Both the position numbers and the translations under genes were made by a program. Shown here one piece after another: positions 13,077 through 26,137 of a stretch of 64,000 bases of DNA; within the stretch, counting starts at the first letter, position 1; each line of letters starts with the position of its first letter. The notes under the pieces were generated by a model. That model did no database searches and was not told where the DNA came from. It saw nothing but the letters and a program-made list of their open reading frames with translations. This DNA is from Chaetorhynchus papuensis. Lineage: Eukaryota > Chordata > Aves > Passeriformes > Rhipiduridae. The DNA lies in NCBI GenBank assembly GCA_013396525.1, contig VWYX01000827.1, positions 48,304 through 112,303 of the forward strand, in the 5' to 3' direction.

Positions 13077-13369
13077 AAGATGGAGAGGGACTATTCACAA
13101 GAGGATGTAGTGACAGGACAAAGGGAAATGGCTTCAAACTGTTAGAGGGTAGGGTTAGATTAAATATTAGAAAAAAAATTCTTCCCTGTGAGGGTGGGGA
13201 GGCCCTAGCACAAATTTCCCAGAGAAGCTGTGGATGTCTCATCCCTGGAAGTGTTCAAAGCTAGTCTGGATGAGTTTTGGAGCAACCTGGGATAGTAGAA
13301 GGTGTGGGGTGGAATGAGATGATCTTTAAGGTTCCTTCCAACCCAAACCATTCTGTGATTCCATTTATG
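13077..13369 (+). repeat. CR1 LINE 3' fragment
   Basis: Sense CR1 beginning 'gatggagagggactattcac'. It passes through 'tgtagtgacaggacaaaggg', 'cctgtgagggtggggaggcc' and 'catccctggaagtgttcaaa', and ends with the tail 'ccttccaacccaaaccattc' near 13333. The 'tgcccatggcaggg' part is deleted. Length is about 290 bases. Confidence 0.92.
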
Positions 13370-14729
13370 AAACTCCTGCCTTACTTTCAAGTTTAGGTCC
13401 AAATGTTCACTCATCTGCTCAGCCTATTCCGAATTTCTAAGGATTTCAGAGATATTTCGGAAGTGTGGAGCTATCACTGCACACATAAATCATTTGCTTC
13501 TCAGCTTTGCTGGGTTTGTCTAACACCAACTAACCACTAACCAGCAGAAAGGAGGCCAACACACCACGGGCTGCTCACGTCCTCAGATGCTCCTGACAAC
13601 TTGAGTTGTTTTTCTGACATTCTGCAAGGATTAAACATTGCACTTTCTACAGATGAAAGTGGGTTTCTGAATTATATCTCACATTTCTTATGAGAATGGC
13701 TGTGAAACCAACTCAGGATGCTACAGGAAGCTTCAGGAAGCAGCAGTGGCTTTGAATTTTGCAAGAGAAGATGCCAATACGGTTTGTTTCTGAGAAGGAG
13801 AAGGATGGAGGAGGGTTTCTAAGAGATGGTAAAAAGCCTTTTCTCACAGTGATTTTTAAATAAGTGGGAGAAATCAGAAGGGAATGGCAGATGCACAGAG
13901 AGAGTTAAAATGCTGGAGGGTTTTTAGGGCAAGGGATTTGCAGTTTGCTCTAATTGCCTGCTTATTCCTTCATTATGGTTGAAGGGTTCTGGTAATTCAC
14001 CATTATTAAATATTCAAGGTCTGGTCTGGAGGAAGCATTCTTCAGGGATTGCTCTCATCACTCCAGTGCCAGTTAAAAATCCTGCTTTGTGCCTGCCCAT
14101 GTGTGCAAATAAAGCTCTGCTTTTTCTGTTCTATTGACTCCCTTTACTAAAAAGACTCCAAGCATTGTGGTAATGTGAGATTATTTAGGAAATTAGTGCT
14201 TGTGCATCTTTCATGGAACTTCCCTCATATTAGCAAGAACAGTGCATTGGTTTTTTGGGAGAAAAGAGTAAAAATGTTCCTTTCCCTGAGTAGAACTTTC
14301 ATATGTCCACACTCCCTCCACTGCCACCATGCTTTTACTTTCTCCTACCTTCATCTTCCTCACCTACAGACCTCATAGCATGAAGAGTCCTTTCTCTTAC
14401 TTCCTTGTCAAGGTGAACCAGTATGAAAACACAATTATAAGTTACACAGTAGTTTCAAGTTCCTTGAAGAACTAAATGTCAGTGGTGCTGTGGAAATATT
14501 GCATTACTGGAAGGGCCCCATCTGTACCAGGACTGTGCCATGACAGGGAGCATTTACATGTGCGGGGATCAAGTGTCCTTTCTTCGAGTCTTCAAAACAA
14601 AGAGGCACAAAATACCTTCTACCTACTGGGTAGGGACAAACACAACTGTAAAAAACCTGAGAGGAGTGCTTGGAGAGTTTTGGTAATGTTGTCATTGCGG
14701 TCTGAGTGCTGTGGTGAGAGTGAAAGAGA
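13370..14729. other. A+T-rich non-coding sequence
   Basis: No gene or repeat recognised. Confidence 0.5.
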
Positions 14730-15318
14730 AAGTCATGGAATGGTTTGGGTTGGAAGGGATCTGAAAGATCATCTCATCCCACCCCCTGCCATGGGTAGGG
14801 ACACCTTCCACCATCCCAGGCTACTCCAAACCCTGTCCAACCTGGCCTTGGACACTTCCAGGGATCCAGTGTCATCCACAGCTGCTCTGGGCACCCTGTG
14901 CCAGGGCCTGCCCACCCTCCCAGGGAACAATTTCTTCCTAACATCCAATCTAAACTCTCTTTCACTTTGAATCCGTTACTCCTTGTCCTATCACTCCAGT
15001 TCCCGATGAATTGTCCCTCTCCAGCTTCCCTGTATCCCCTTCAGACACTGGAAGGTGCTCTGAGGTCTCCACACAACCTTCTCTTCTCAAGGCTGAACAG
15101 TCACAACTTTCTCACCCTCCCTCCAAAGGGGAGGTGCTCCAATCCTTTTATCAACTTCATGGCCTCCTCTGGACTTGCTCCAACAGCTCCATGTCCTTCT
15201 TATGTTGGGGACCCCAGGGCTGGAGGCAGCTCTGTAGGTGGGGTCTCACCTGAGTGGGGCAGAGGGGCAGAATTCCCCCCTTGACCTGCTTCCCACTCTG
15301 CTTTGGATGCAGAAGTCC
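14730..15318 (-). repeat. CR1 LINE 3' fragment, antisense, about 590 bp
   Basis: This is the longest CR1 copy in the window. It starts with the complement of the 3' tail (atggtttgggttggaaggg) and runs through the complement of the 3' UTR. It then enters the end of the coding part ('gtggggtctcacctgagtgg' near 15238, 'cagaattccccccttgacct' near 15269), breaking off near 'ctttggatgcag'. The end of the reverse-transcriptase frame is at most a fragment, and no intact ORF2 is present. Open frames such as 14476-14970 and 14898-15284 are antisense readings of this element. Confidence 0.92.
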
Positions 15319-16894
15319 TTCAAATAGTACAGGAATTTTGTCACCAGCAAGCACCTTCTAAGAAGTCTGAAAGTTCCCCCTGGAATTGCTGTGACATGAT
15401 TTGGCACTTCAGTGTCCAGCTCTGTAAATGAGTTTTCACTGTGGCAGTTTCTAGTGAGCACATAACATAATTTCAAATTCAAATATTATCCATTGCTACA
15501 AAAAACCCCAGAGGAATGGAATATCCTTTCTCAGATCCCTATGTATGATTCCATACCCAACTTGGCATGGATTGTCTTGGATTTTATTTTGGTTAATCTT
15601 GGAGAGTCAAAGAAGCTATGGATGGACAATGTTCCATGTCCTGGATTATGATGAGATATTTTCATTAAAAATTACATGTAATTTATCCTCTGCCTGAAGA
15701 TGAATTCTGCTTTCATTTAAATTTCGATAATCTAAGACAAAATCTGAAGAAATCAAAGTAGGAGAAACCTTGCATTGATCATACAGAAATAAACAAAAAC
15801 CCCTCAACAACCTGATGGCGAATTTCAAACTGTGAAATCAGTATTAAAGTGGTAAATTACAGTTCTGAGGATTGCTCACTCCCCCTGTTTATAGCTTTGA
15901 AAATTTTAGTTGCAAATGTTCTGTGTTGTTATTACAACTCCACCAGAGTTTGACACAACTTTGTTTTGGAATTCCTGATAGAAATGGGGAAGCTTAGATT
16001 TGCACTCTAATCCTAATAAAATAAGTAAGACTTTTTTCTTCCTGAAACCACCAAATAAGAAAATTCTGAGTAGATCTAAGCAAGGATTTTCTGAAAATGC
16101 TAAGTTTGCCAAAGACAAGACAACCTGGTCAGACTCAACCTAGTTGCAAATTTGGTTGCAATTCACCAAAGATTTTCACCTCAATGAAAAAAAAGAGTGT
16201 TAAAAGCTGATTTTCACAAAACTGTGGTTTAGCTGTTTGAGCACTTCAATACACAGATGATCAATTTCTATTCTGCCTAAATAAGCTCAAAACACAAACC
16301 TTACCCTCCTTGGAGAGTACCCTGACTAGAAGCCTGTAAGCATATTTGGGTTTTTTTTCTCTGCTTTGCATAACTGATTGAATTAAGTTGATAATTCTTT
16401 CACGTCTGCAATAAGCATCCTGTCCACTGCTGTTGTGTTTTGTGTGGTGGTATATTTTTTTAAGGTGGCTCTGACTTCCCACTCATCTTAAAATATTAAA
16501 GTAGCAACTGAAGCAGAGAGGGGGAGAGGGAAAGTGTCATAGTGGTTTCAACAATCATTTAAGAGGATTCCATGGTTCCAGAATGTGCTTTACTGAACAC
16601 TTCCCTATTTACATAAAATGAAAGTGTCAACAGGAGAGACAAAAAATGTACTTTACGTTCCTATGAACTTAAATAACCTATACCTGTGACTGTGGGTTTC
16701 CCCCTGAACAGGTAAACAATATGGGATCGATTCTTTTCTGACGGGAACCTGGACCCATGTCTCCTGCATGTTTCATATTTGATCTACTGCATAAAAGGGC
16801 ACCTTTTCTCAGCAATTTTGAAAAAAAAAAATTAAAAATCATAATGAAAACCAGACTTTTCATTAAAGTATATTTATATATCTGTTAAAAAGAG
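15319..16894. other. A+T-rich non-coding sequence
   Basis: No gene or repeat family recognised. Confidence 0.5.
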
Positions 16895-17200
16895 GCAGCC
16901 AGACTGCGTCAACTCATCCAATCTCTGATGGTGAATGGTGGTGGATGGCCTAATAAGGACTATAAGAACAGGTCAAGCACATACTGCTTATTTCTGAATA
17001 CTTTCCCATTTTCCAGCAGTCTGTAGCTTAGAGCCCTCCTCTGATGGCATCTCTGCATTCAACAGTCCCCAGTGGGATGCCTCCTGCCACGAATTTGTCC
17101 AAGCACTTTCTAAATCCATGTAAATTTGTAGTGCCCGTGACAATCTGTGCAATAAGGTTCTCAGCTTAATTATGTGAGGTGTGAGGACGTGCATCCCATT
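16895..17200 (-). repeat. Older CR1-type LINE relic, antisense
   Basis: The stretch with 'ccagcagtctgtagct' near 17014, 'tgcctcctgccacgaatttg' near 17078, 'ctaaatccatgtaaatttgt' and 'cagcttaattatgtgaggtg' resembles an antisense copy of an old avian/reptilian CR1 subfamily, distinct from the young ones elsewhere in the window. It is highly diverged with indels. The right boundary may extend past 17200. Confidence 0.55.
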
Positions 17201-18235
17201 GCTCATTCCAGTCTTCCACCAGATAATGCAATCTGATAGCTCCTTCTTTTGTGGGGGGGAGAAGGAAGGAGGAGAGAGAAAGAGAATATTAATTTGTCAC
17301 CACACCTTCCGTGGCACCTGGGATTTTGTCTTCTCCTGTCTACACTACATAATAATTAAGTTTTACGCTATAGGATATGTCTGCACAAGCAGATCCATGA
17401 GAACAAACTGTGTCACCTCTCTCTGAATCTATCCTGAGCCGCTGTCACCTCACCCTTCACACCTTTCCACACTCATTCTGGTGACTTCCCAAAGAACTCC
17501 CTTAAAACTGTGACCTGCTTAGTAGACAGGTTTTTATACAGGTGCAGAACTCTTCTCCCTCAACAGTTCTGGGTTTCTCTTGGTGCCTTTCAGCACTTCT
17601 CATGTCATCTTGGTTGGGTTTTTCTCTGATATTTGAGTGCTTTTGACTGTCTGGTCCTAGCAATTTGCTAACATTCAATTTGCCTCTTTGTTCCATAGAC
17701 CTCTTTTTTTGCAGCTGATCCTTTTTGGGTTTTTTTGGTACAGCTTTATCTTCTCTTAGCAGCCCTTTCACGCATTCCTAATCTACTGGCCCTCTGTACA
17801 CTCTGGCAGAAGTTTTATTTCTATTGTGTCCACATATAAATGCATTCTTTCCTCAATACCTTTTCAAGTTGTTTCTAAAAATCTTTGTGCCCTGACATGT
17901 TATGTTTCCACACAATAAAAACTACCAGAGGTTGAGTTATTCCCTGTTTTCTGGTTTTGGACATAACATTAAGTTTCTGAAGGATTATTTCTTTCTTTTG
18001 TTATCCTTCTTTAGCCTCTTGTTTGACCATAGCAGCATTTGATAGATGATAGCTTTTTAACAGACGACACTGTCTCCAATATCTGACCTTTCAGCTGTAG
18101 CCATGACACCTGCAAACATTTTGTGCTCTCAGATGACCCTTCTGGTTTCCTTTTTGAAAATGCTTCTTCATTTTTCTTAGGAGTCCCTGTTTTGCTATCA
18201 AGTGTATGCGAAGTGATCCTCTGTCACTTCTGTCC
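17201..18235. other. Non-coding sequence with one basic open frame
   Basis: No gene established. The minus strand carries an 89-codon frame (17502-17771) with an unusually charged, lysine-rich composition and no recognised motif; it opens at GTG rather than ATG. The rest is A+T-rich and featureless. Confidence 0.45.
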
Positions 18236-18780
18236 TGCTCTTCTCGACCCTGGCGAGGCCACAGCTCAAGTCCTGTGTCCAGTTTTGGGTCCCTCACTTC
18301 TAAAAGGATGTTGAGGTCTTCAAGTGTGTCCAGAGAAGGAAATAGAGCTGGGGAAGGGTTGGAAAACACAACCTGTGAGGAGCAGCTGAGGGAGCTGGGA
18401 AAGGGGCTCAGCCTGGAGCAGAGGAGGCTCAGGGCGGACCTCATTGCTCCCCACAACTCCCTGACAGGAGGGGCAGTGAGGGGGGTTGGGCTCTGCTGCC
18501 GTGTCCCAAGGGAAAGGAGGAGAGGAAATGGCCTCAACTTGCACCAGGGAGGTTCAGACTGGAGATTGGAAAAAGAAATGTCACTGCAGGAGTGACAGGA
18601 ATGAGCTGCCCAGGGAGTGGTGGAGTCGCTGTCTCTGGGAGTGTTCAGGAGGAGTCTGGATGTGGCCCCTGGGGACAGGGTTTGGGGTGATGCTGCTGGG
18701 TGATGCTGCTGGGTGATGCTGGGACTGGATAATGCTGAAGGTGTCTCTCAACCTCGATGATTCTGGGACTCTGTAACACG
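18236..18780 (+). repeat. CR1 LINE 3' fragment, about 545 bp
   Basis: Sense CR1 starting near 'ctggcgaggccacagctcaa'. It passes through 'ctgtgtccagttttgggtcc', 'gtgtccagagaagg', 'gaggagcagctgagggagct' and 'ctccctgacaggaggggc', and ends near 'gattctgggactctgt'. Internal wording is closest to the copy at 2905-3352. Near the 3' end a 13-bp unit (gggtgatgctgct) is repeated about 2.8 times at 18685-18720, probably by local slippage within the element. Confidence 0.9.
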
Positions 18781-21613
18781 TGGAAGGGCCACATGGTTGC
18801 TCCAAGGGAGCCCCTCAGTGCCCACAGCATTTTGGGCAGGGCCTGTGCACCCCTCGGGACCAAGGCAAGGCTGGCACTTCCCCTCCCTGGTTTTCCTCCA
18901 TGAATTTGTTGTCTCTCTGCAGCAGTGAAGCCTCTCCACTCCCGTCCAGGTCTGAGATTCCAATCTGCCTGTTGTTTCACATAATTTAGTGGTGTCAATT
19001 AACACTAAGTTTCTCCAACACTCATACCAACCTGACCTATTTCATAACATCACGATTCAAAGGGTTTGGGAAAGGCAGTGTCTCACTGTCCTCACTCTGC
19101 TACCCCAGTAAAAGTCCAGCAGATAATTTTCTGAGTTTCATTTCAATCGGGGATTTTTTTCGTCTTCCATTCTTATGTTTGCAGCCAAGCCAAGAGACAG
19201 CTATTCCCCAGCCCAAATTTCAGGAGTTCTCATGGAAGAAACTAAAATTTTTTCATTCTTTCAGTGTTTTTCCAGTTGGCCACTATTTATCACTGCAAGT
19301 TAGATTTGGGTATATTTGCATATATATGCATTGAACAGAAAATGTAAATTCAAACTTAATTACACTGAAATACGAGGTGAAATATAGTTATTATCTCAAC
19401 TTTTATAGTGTCAAGGAAACAAACATATTTCAATACTTGAGTTAAACTGCAGTTATCAAGATCTGCATTAAATTATATGGTTTCTGCTATCCAGAAGGGC
19501 AAATTGGGTAATAATTTATTCCTTCCACCTTTACTATTTCTGCAAGTACATAGTCCTCTCACATATCATAATATCTAATTGCTTTTTCTTACTCTTTTCT
19601 TTTTTCCCTTTCTCTGTCTTTTTTGGCCCTGGAGGCTTACATCAGAACATCAATAACTTGCTACACGAATTATTTTGACTTGATCTACCTCTGTGTTACT
19701 GCAGACACAGCAGCCTTGGCTGGGACTACAACTTTGACAGGCAAATTCCAGTTACTTTAGTCATCAACCATTCTGAATTACCAAAGGAAAACTATTAACA
19801 AATTTCTGACATGAAAGTGCTGCCTCTTATCACTGTCATGCAATAATTAGAATAAGCAAGCAGGCAAGTGCTCATTTTCTCATTGAGCTGACACATCTTT
19901 AGTCTTACCCAGCAGAGCTTTGATACTTAGCATGTCACAAACCTACAAAAACCATGAAATTTAAAGTGGAAAACTTTTCCAAAGAAGGTTCCAATTCAGT
20001 TTAAAACCCTGTGATGTTCTACACTTGCAGAAATGGCATTTTGGAGGTTGCAGACACCTAACAGGTGAAAACTGTAGGAGAAGGAACTTTTTTTGGTTGA
20101 ACCACTTGTCCTTTAATTACAGCTCCAAAACTGAAAGCTAATCAAAGCTTGAGACATTGCAAGGCTTGAGACATCACAATGCAAATAAAAACAATGTCAC
20201 CAGAAGAACTTCCCCAGTGACTTTTACCCAGACACAGTGAAGTGCTCCTGTATTTCCCTACGTTTACTTATGTAATGTCAAGGATGTCCCTTTAAAACAA
20301 AGAGCTTTTCTTCAGCCTGGTTCAAGGACTTTGTTTCATTTTGGGTGAATATGTAAATCAGTGAAGGGAAAGGAAGGCAGGTGCTCATTTTTCATAATAT
20401 GAGGATGGCCTGTTTGTCTTTCACTGTCTTTTTCTAATCTCCTCATTCCTAATTTCCAAAGGTTGTCTCATTCATCCAGCTACAAACTAAAAGTATTTTC
20501 ATATTACAGAACTTTTTCTCTGTCCTGCCCATGATGAACATGATAGCAACAATTTATGTCTGCATGCACAGGGGCTCCTCAAATACTGTCAGTAGTGACA
20601 GAGCTGCTTTGGTGATAAATCTGGCTGCATAATTTTATATTATCTGTCAACTCTAGGAAAGAGACCAGAGTTTTCCTGTTCTTATTATTTTGAAAATACT
20701 CTTTTAGAGTGATATTCATCAGTGATAAGTGAAGGTTTGAGTATATAACACCAGTGATTGAATCAGCATTCTTTCTGAAATGATCTTCTTTTCAAAAGAA
20801 GAAAAATCACATCTTTGAGCAACAGAAAAATCCTGTTGAACTGGCATGATATATTTTTTTTTATCTTTAAAGCTAGGTAGAGAGTTTGGGTAGAATCAGC
20901 AAGTCAAATCCCTTAGAAACCACGGAAAATATTGAACTTCAATTAAAGTTGAGGAGATTTCACCTCTCTAATTTTTAAAAGTTGCTTACTGCTATGATAC
21001 TTCACAGAAATCCTTTGGGCCAAAAGAAGTAGTAGCTGCTTCCCCAAGCTGTTAATGAATTTCACACTAAATACTTCGTAATCTTTAGAAACAAGGGACT
21101 TAACCTAAATTGCTTTTCCATCATTTGAAAAAGAAGGCAGTCTTCCCAACTGTAATGTCTGCTTTTTTCTTTTCTTTTAACTGGCACTCTAATTCACAGC
21201 ACTAAAATCTGACTCTGATGGTGTTGCCCTGGTTGAGTTTCCCTCATTTCAAACCTCCTTGCAGCACTCACAGTGGCCTGTGCTGGTGATCAACCAGCCC
21301 AGCACACAGATGGTGGGCAGAGAGTAACTTTCAGTTTCCAGGACTCCAATTAAACTCTTCCCCTGGGACTTCCACCCACCAAACAAGGTCACCTGGGGCC
21401 TGCCCAGTGACAGTGACAAACAGTGCTTCTAATCACAGAAACCCAAAACCCTCTTAGTGCCATTTGCAGTTTCTCAGGGACCAGTGAGAAAAATGTTTTA
21501 ACACCACACTTCGCTGATTATGAAGAGATAAACATATATTTGCAATTAATGAGAACAAGCAATAATAAACATTTGGCCTTAATTTCATTCAAGAGCATGG
21601 TAACACGCGATGA
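18781..21613. other. A+T-rich non-coding sequence up to the assembly gap
   Basis: The first 250 bases are more G+C-rich. Beyond that it is A+T-rich with no gene, RNA or repeat family recognised. Confidence 0.5.
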
Positions 21614-21976
21614 NNNNNNNNNNNNNNNNNNNNNNNNNNNNNNNNNNNNNNNNNNNNNNNNNNNNNNNNNNNNNNNNNNNNNNNNNNNNNNNNNNNNNNN
21701 NNNNNNNNNNNNNNNNNNNNNNNNNNNNNNNNNNNNNNNNNNNNNNNNNNNNNNNNNNNNNNNNNNNNNNNNNNNNNNNNNNNNNNNNNNNNNNNNNNNN
21801 NNNNNNNNNNNNNNNNNNNNNNNNNNNNNNNNNNNNNNNNNNNNNNNNNNNNNNNNNNNNNNNNNNNNNNNNNNNNNNNNNNNNNNNNNNNNNNNNNNNN
21901 NNNNNNNNNNNNNNNNNNNNNNNNNNNNNNNNNNNNNNNNNNNNNNNNNNNNNNNNNNNNNNNNNNNNNNNNNNNN
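21614..21976. other. Assembly gap (363 N)
   Basis: Unresolved bases. Any reading frame crossing them is meaningless. The true length and content are unknown. Confidence 1.
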
Positions 21977-24900
21977 GATTGCAGTATGCATGGAGGTGCA
22001 TTTGACCTGGACGTGGTGCACCTAAGGATCCTTAAAATAAATACCAAGGTAAAATCCCTTTTCCCCCTTCTAACCGTGTTTGCCTCTTGATTTTAAGACC
22101 AGGAAAAGGCATCAGGAACAACCACACTCAGAGGACTTGTGCTGCAGCAAAGCATCTTTTCAGGCTGCTGGAGGAACATTCATTACCATGTACCACACTC
22201 GTGTTTCATTAATACATAACCAACGTGCAGAATTGCTCCGTTAATCTTGAAGACGAATTACTCCTGTCAGGGCTTTGTTACAGGCTTATCTCTACCACCA
22301 ACACTCGTGCACTCAGACAATAACAGCAACACTCCACTTGCTCTCGAGTAAGGGGAGAACGCATATTCCAAGTAATTAAGAATACTCAATTTAGACAGTT
22401 GATCTTCTGTTCCAGGAGCTGGTCCTGCAGGTTTCACTAATGAGACACTGCAAGTGCCAAACACCAGTGCTAACCCTACACATTCTTAACCTGAAGGAAA
22501 AGCAATTAATGATAACTGTGTGATTGTGGGGTTTTAACCAGCATCTTCAGCTTCTTGCTTTCAGCCAGAAACAAATGTACAAAAATGCCAAGAGATAAAA
22601 AGTTCAAAGGTCAAGGAAGACTCAGCCGTAATTAACTTCTGAGTGCATTGCTCTGCAGAGAACTTGGTTTAATGGCCATGTTCATATGCTTGGGCTTTTT
22701 TTTATTTTCAGTCCAACTCCTTGTCAGATCAGATTAATGTGCTCCTAAAATGATGCTTCTGCAAAACAGGGAAAAAAGAAAAGGAAAGTCTTGCAGACTG
22801 CATTTGAATTCTTGTGATTGCCCTGTCACAAACTTGCACTTCTCTGTTTCACTCTCCACCAGGGATGTGTCAAAGTCTGGGATGGGCTGGGCCAACACTA
22901 AAATGGGCTCTGTTCACCCCCACAGGAAGGAAGCTCCCTTAGATCCATCCCTGGGCTCTCTCTGCTGGGAATGCAGGGAAGTGAAGCCTTCAGGGAACAC
23001 ATTTCACAGTCTACAAGTCCAGCCTTGCTTCACAGTGAGGAGAAGTTATGAACCTCTCACAGACCGACCTCTACCAACACAAATTTTAATGTGGGATGTG
23101 TCCCCATCAGGTGAGCACTTGGGTGAGATAGGTGGAATTGGGCCCAAGAAACATTGTTTTAGTAAGTCACAAATTACCAGGATATTTATTTTATAAAAGA
23201 AAGTCCCCTTTTCACTTCTTCTGCAGTCAAAAAGGGAAGGAAAAGTAGATTCCAAAGAAAAATATATTTCATTCTGTTAAGGAAAAGGATGGCTGTATTG
23301 GAAACTGTATTGAATAGAAACATAACATTAAATCAGTTACACAACCAGTGTTTTTCCTAGAAATCTAATATATTACTACGGTTACGTTTTCAGTTGATTT
23401 TTTTTTAAAAAGTCTGCTTTTTGTTAATAGGGAATGCTGTAGTTCAATACATTTTACTTCATCTTACCTACGATCACTCTTCCTATGTTTAAATTAAACT
23501 GCGCTCTTGTTTTGCAGAACGTAGATTGTTATCATGATTTTGCTACGATCATTTTATTATATCCCAGGGGGAAAAGGTGACATGTTAATTTGGCAACAAT
23601 AAGGCTATCCCTGAAAAAAAATTCAACTTTAAACACCAGTCAAAATTAAATATTTTCTGAGGGGAAGTGAGAGGCTTGGTAGAGAACAGACTACAGAACA
23701 CTAAGCATTTGGGGTTTCTAAGACTTTTGCACTTAAAATTGCTGTTAAAGCTTATTAAGGCAAACATATTTAAATTTGCTGCTTGGGTTTATTTCTTAAG
23801 CAAATGGCTCATTTGCTGGGACAGTTCTTTATGGAACAAGTTCCTATCTCTATAAATGTCCATTCTATCTTATGACTAACATCTTATTACCTGACATAAA
23901 ATTTTATTTTTACATATTGCTAAATTTTACCCCTTTACCCATCAGTTAAGCCTTGTCTCTAATCCATTAATTCCATGAAAACAATTTGCAAGTTTCAAAG
24001 TACATTGACCTGGGATGTTTATTTTCTTGCCTGTCTTTGGAGGAGACAGAATTACACAGCAGCAGAGAAACAAGGAGATAAAAATGGCTTTACAAAGTTG
24101 TGGGTTGGAGATTAGAGAAATTCAGACCGACATTCTGCCTCAGAGAGGATGGGATCTGTGGCCTGGGGAGGGAGGATGAGGTTACAGCCTTTAAGCCATG
24201 CCATGCAGGAAGATCCACAAGAAAATCTGGGTCAGTCACTCAGTGGAGATTGCAAACTGCTCAGCAGTAGTGGCAATCTATATTTGGCCTTTGTGTGAGA
24301 GAGAGGCAGGAGAGGAACCTCACTCGACCCCAGCACAGCACCAGCCAAGGGGTGAATGTGTTAGAGGGGCTAAATCTCCATCAGGTGCCCCACTTCCAAG
24401 TATTCCAGATGTGAACTCCTTCCTACAGGGTTTTCCCCTGATTTAATTCCTATTACTGGTAACTGGTAACAGAGAGCTCTTTTCCTTTCTTTTATTTGTT
24501 TTTAAATGCATTTTAATATCTGCAGTTGACGACCATTTTGAATTGCTTGAACATTTATGAAGAAAATCAGTAATTTCCAGCACAGTTCATGGCTCACCTC
24601 TACTTCTCAGAACACTGGGAGGATAAATCAAGTACCTAATACACGATATATAGTAAGGTCCCTCAAATAGTACTGGTAGGATATACAAATTTCTACAGAA
24701 AAGTTTCTACAGAAAACAGGAAAGAAACGGATCAGAACAATGTACAGATTTTGGGATTTGCAGAAACCAGAAAGAAAGGCAGCAACCTTCTGAGCACCCC
24801 GCAGAATTAAATTTGCTTCTGCTTGACGGGGGAGGAACCAACATTTTCCTTGACAAGGTTGTTTTTCCTCAGGATGACCAGAGATGCAGCACATTGTGTT

Positions 24901-26055
24901 TCCTAACAAAAATGAGGTGAATGAATGGCCCCGCTGTTTCCCCTATTATTCTTTTTTCTGCCTTTTAATGGCACATTACCAAAATGTGAGCTGCCTTCTC
25001 TGAATTGCTCCTTTATTTACGGATGCCATTAAAACCATCCAGGTTGCACTGATGTGTGTTCTAATGGTGTGAACAAGATGGGAACTGCCTGATGTTCCTT
25101 TAAATGACAGAAGAGCGGCGAGTTACAGGTCATGGAAACGAGGGCTGCCAGCAGCCAGGATTCCCTGGGAATGTTTATGCCTTCTCTGCACACCATTCTC
25201 ACCTGCTGTGTTTGTGGGTTTGATAAAAGCTAATCACCCTTGCCTAACGGGGAAGAGCATTCCAGGACCATCCGTGTGGATTGCCCGCTGGAAGGGCTGT
25301 GTTGAAGGCACACCTGTGAGTCCCCTCGTGATAAAAGATCCATAGCACACTCCCTGGAACACAGGCCACAAGCAAAGCACATAATAATCACTTTTAAACA
25401 CACAGTCATTGTAAATATTAGCTATAAAAAACCAAAACCAGCCACACTAGTACTGCTGGATGCATTCCCAAGGCATGTGTGAGGAGTTCTGAAGGCAGTA
25501 TTCCCAAAGGAATACACTCACTGAAAGGTAATGCCAGTGCAGAAGATTCCCCAGGGAATCTGGTGATGTTTGGGTGGCAATATTTGCATCTTCAAGTCAT
25601 CAAATTGGGAATCCTACCATTTGCTGTGTTACAGGTAAAAGTTCAAATAAACACAAATTGGCCAGAGGTGAAAGGCATTACATTAATCATTAATACAAAT
25701 GAAAACTTACTTTATCAAAAACATCAAACATCATCGAAAAATTAGTGAGAAATCAAAAAAATCAGGTGAAAAACACATTACTAAAAGTCATTTCTAGTGG
25801 TTTAAATGCATTCCACAGCATTGTAATATCATCCAACAGTGGTGATGAACCCATAAAAAAAGAAAAATAACATGGGGCTACTTTTTATGCCTATGAATAA
25901 ACAGTCTTTTCTTTGAGCCCTTGGAACATTTCAGTCAGTGAATGTGGCCTTTTAACTACCTGAGCATACTCGTGGTGCTTAGAATGGCAGGGAAGAATGA
26001 TGCATAAATCTGTCAAAATCAGCAGAGAGGTTTGAAAACCCTAATTCCAACATAA
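21977..26055. other. Non-coding, unique-looking sequence
   Basis: No gene or repeat family recognised. The part from about 24950 to 25345 is less A+T-biased, lacks simple repeats and holds GATA-like and CACCTG E-box-like words. It is flagged as a possible conserved non-coding element, which is inference only. Confidence 0.45.
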
Positions 26056-26056
26056 C

Positions 26057-26137
26057 CCTAAATTAGCTTGTTTTTGGGGGCCTAAATCAGCTTGTTTTTT
26101 GGGCCTAAATCTAACTTATACCCAAATCTAACTCATG
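26057..26137 (+). repeat. Short degenerate tandem repeat
   Basis: Two units of 23-24 bases, each starting cctaaat or cctaaatt and containing 'agcttgttttt' followed by a G run, sit head to tail (26057-26080 and 26081-26103). Two shorter derivatives follow, built on 'aaatctaact'. This looks like a local duplication. Confidence 0.75.

Noticed and set aside
14476..14970. 164-codon plus-strand frame
   Set aside because: Its right half is an antisense CR1 copy and its left half has no recognisable domain.
21423..22047. Several frames of 130-200 codons on both strands
   Set aside because: They exist only because unresolved bases are read as open sequence.
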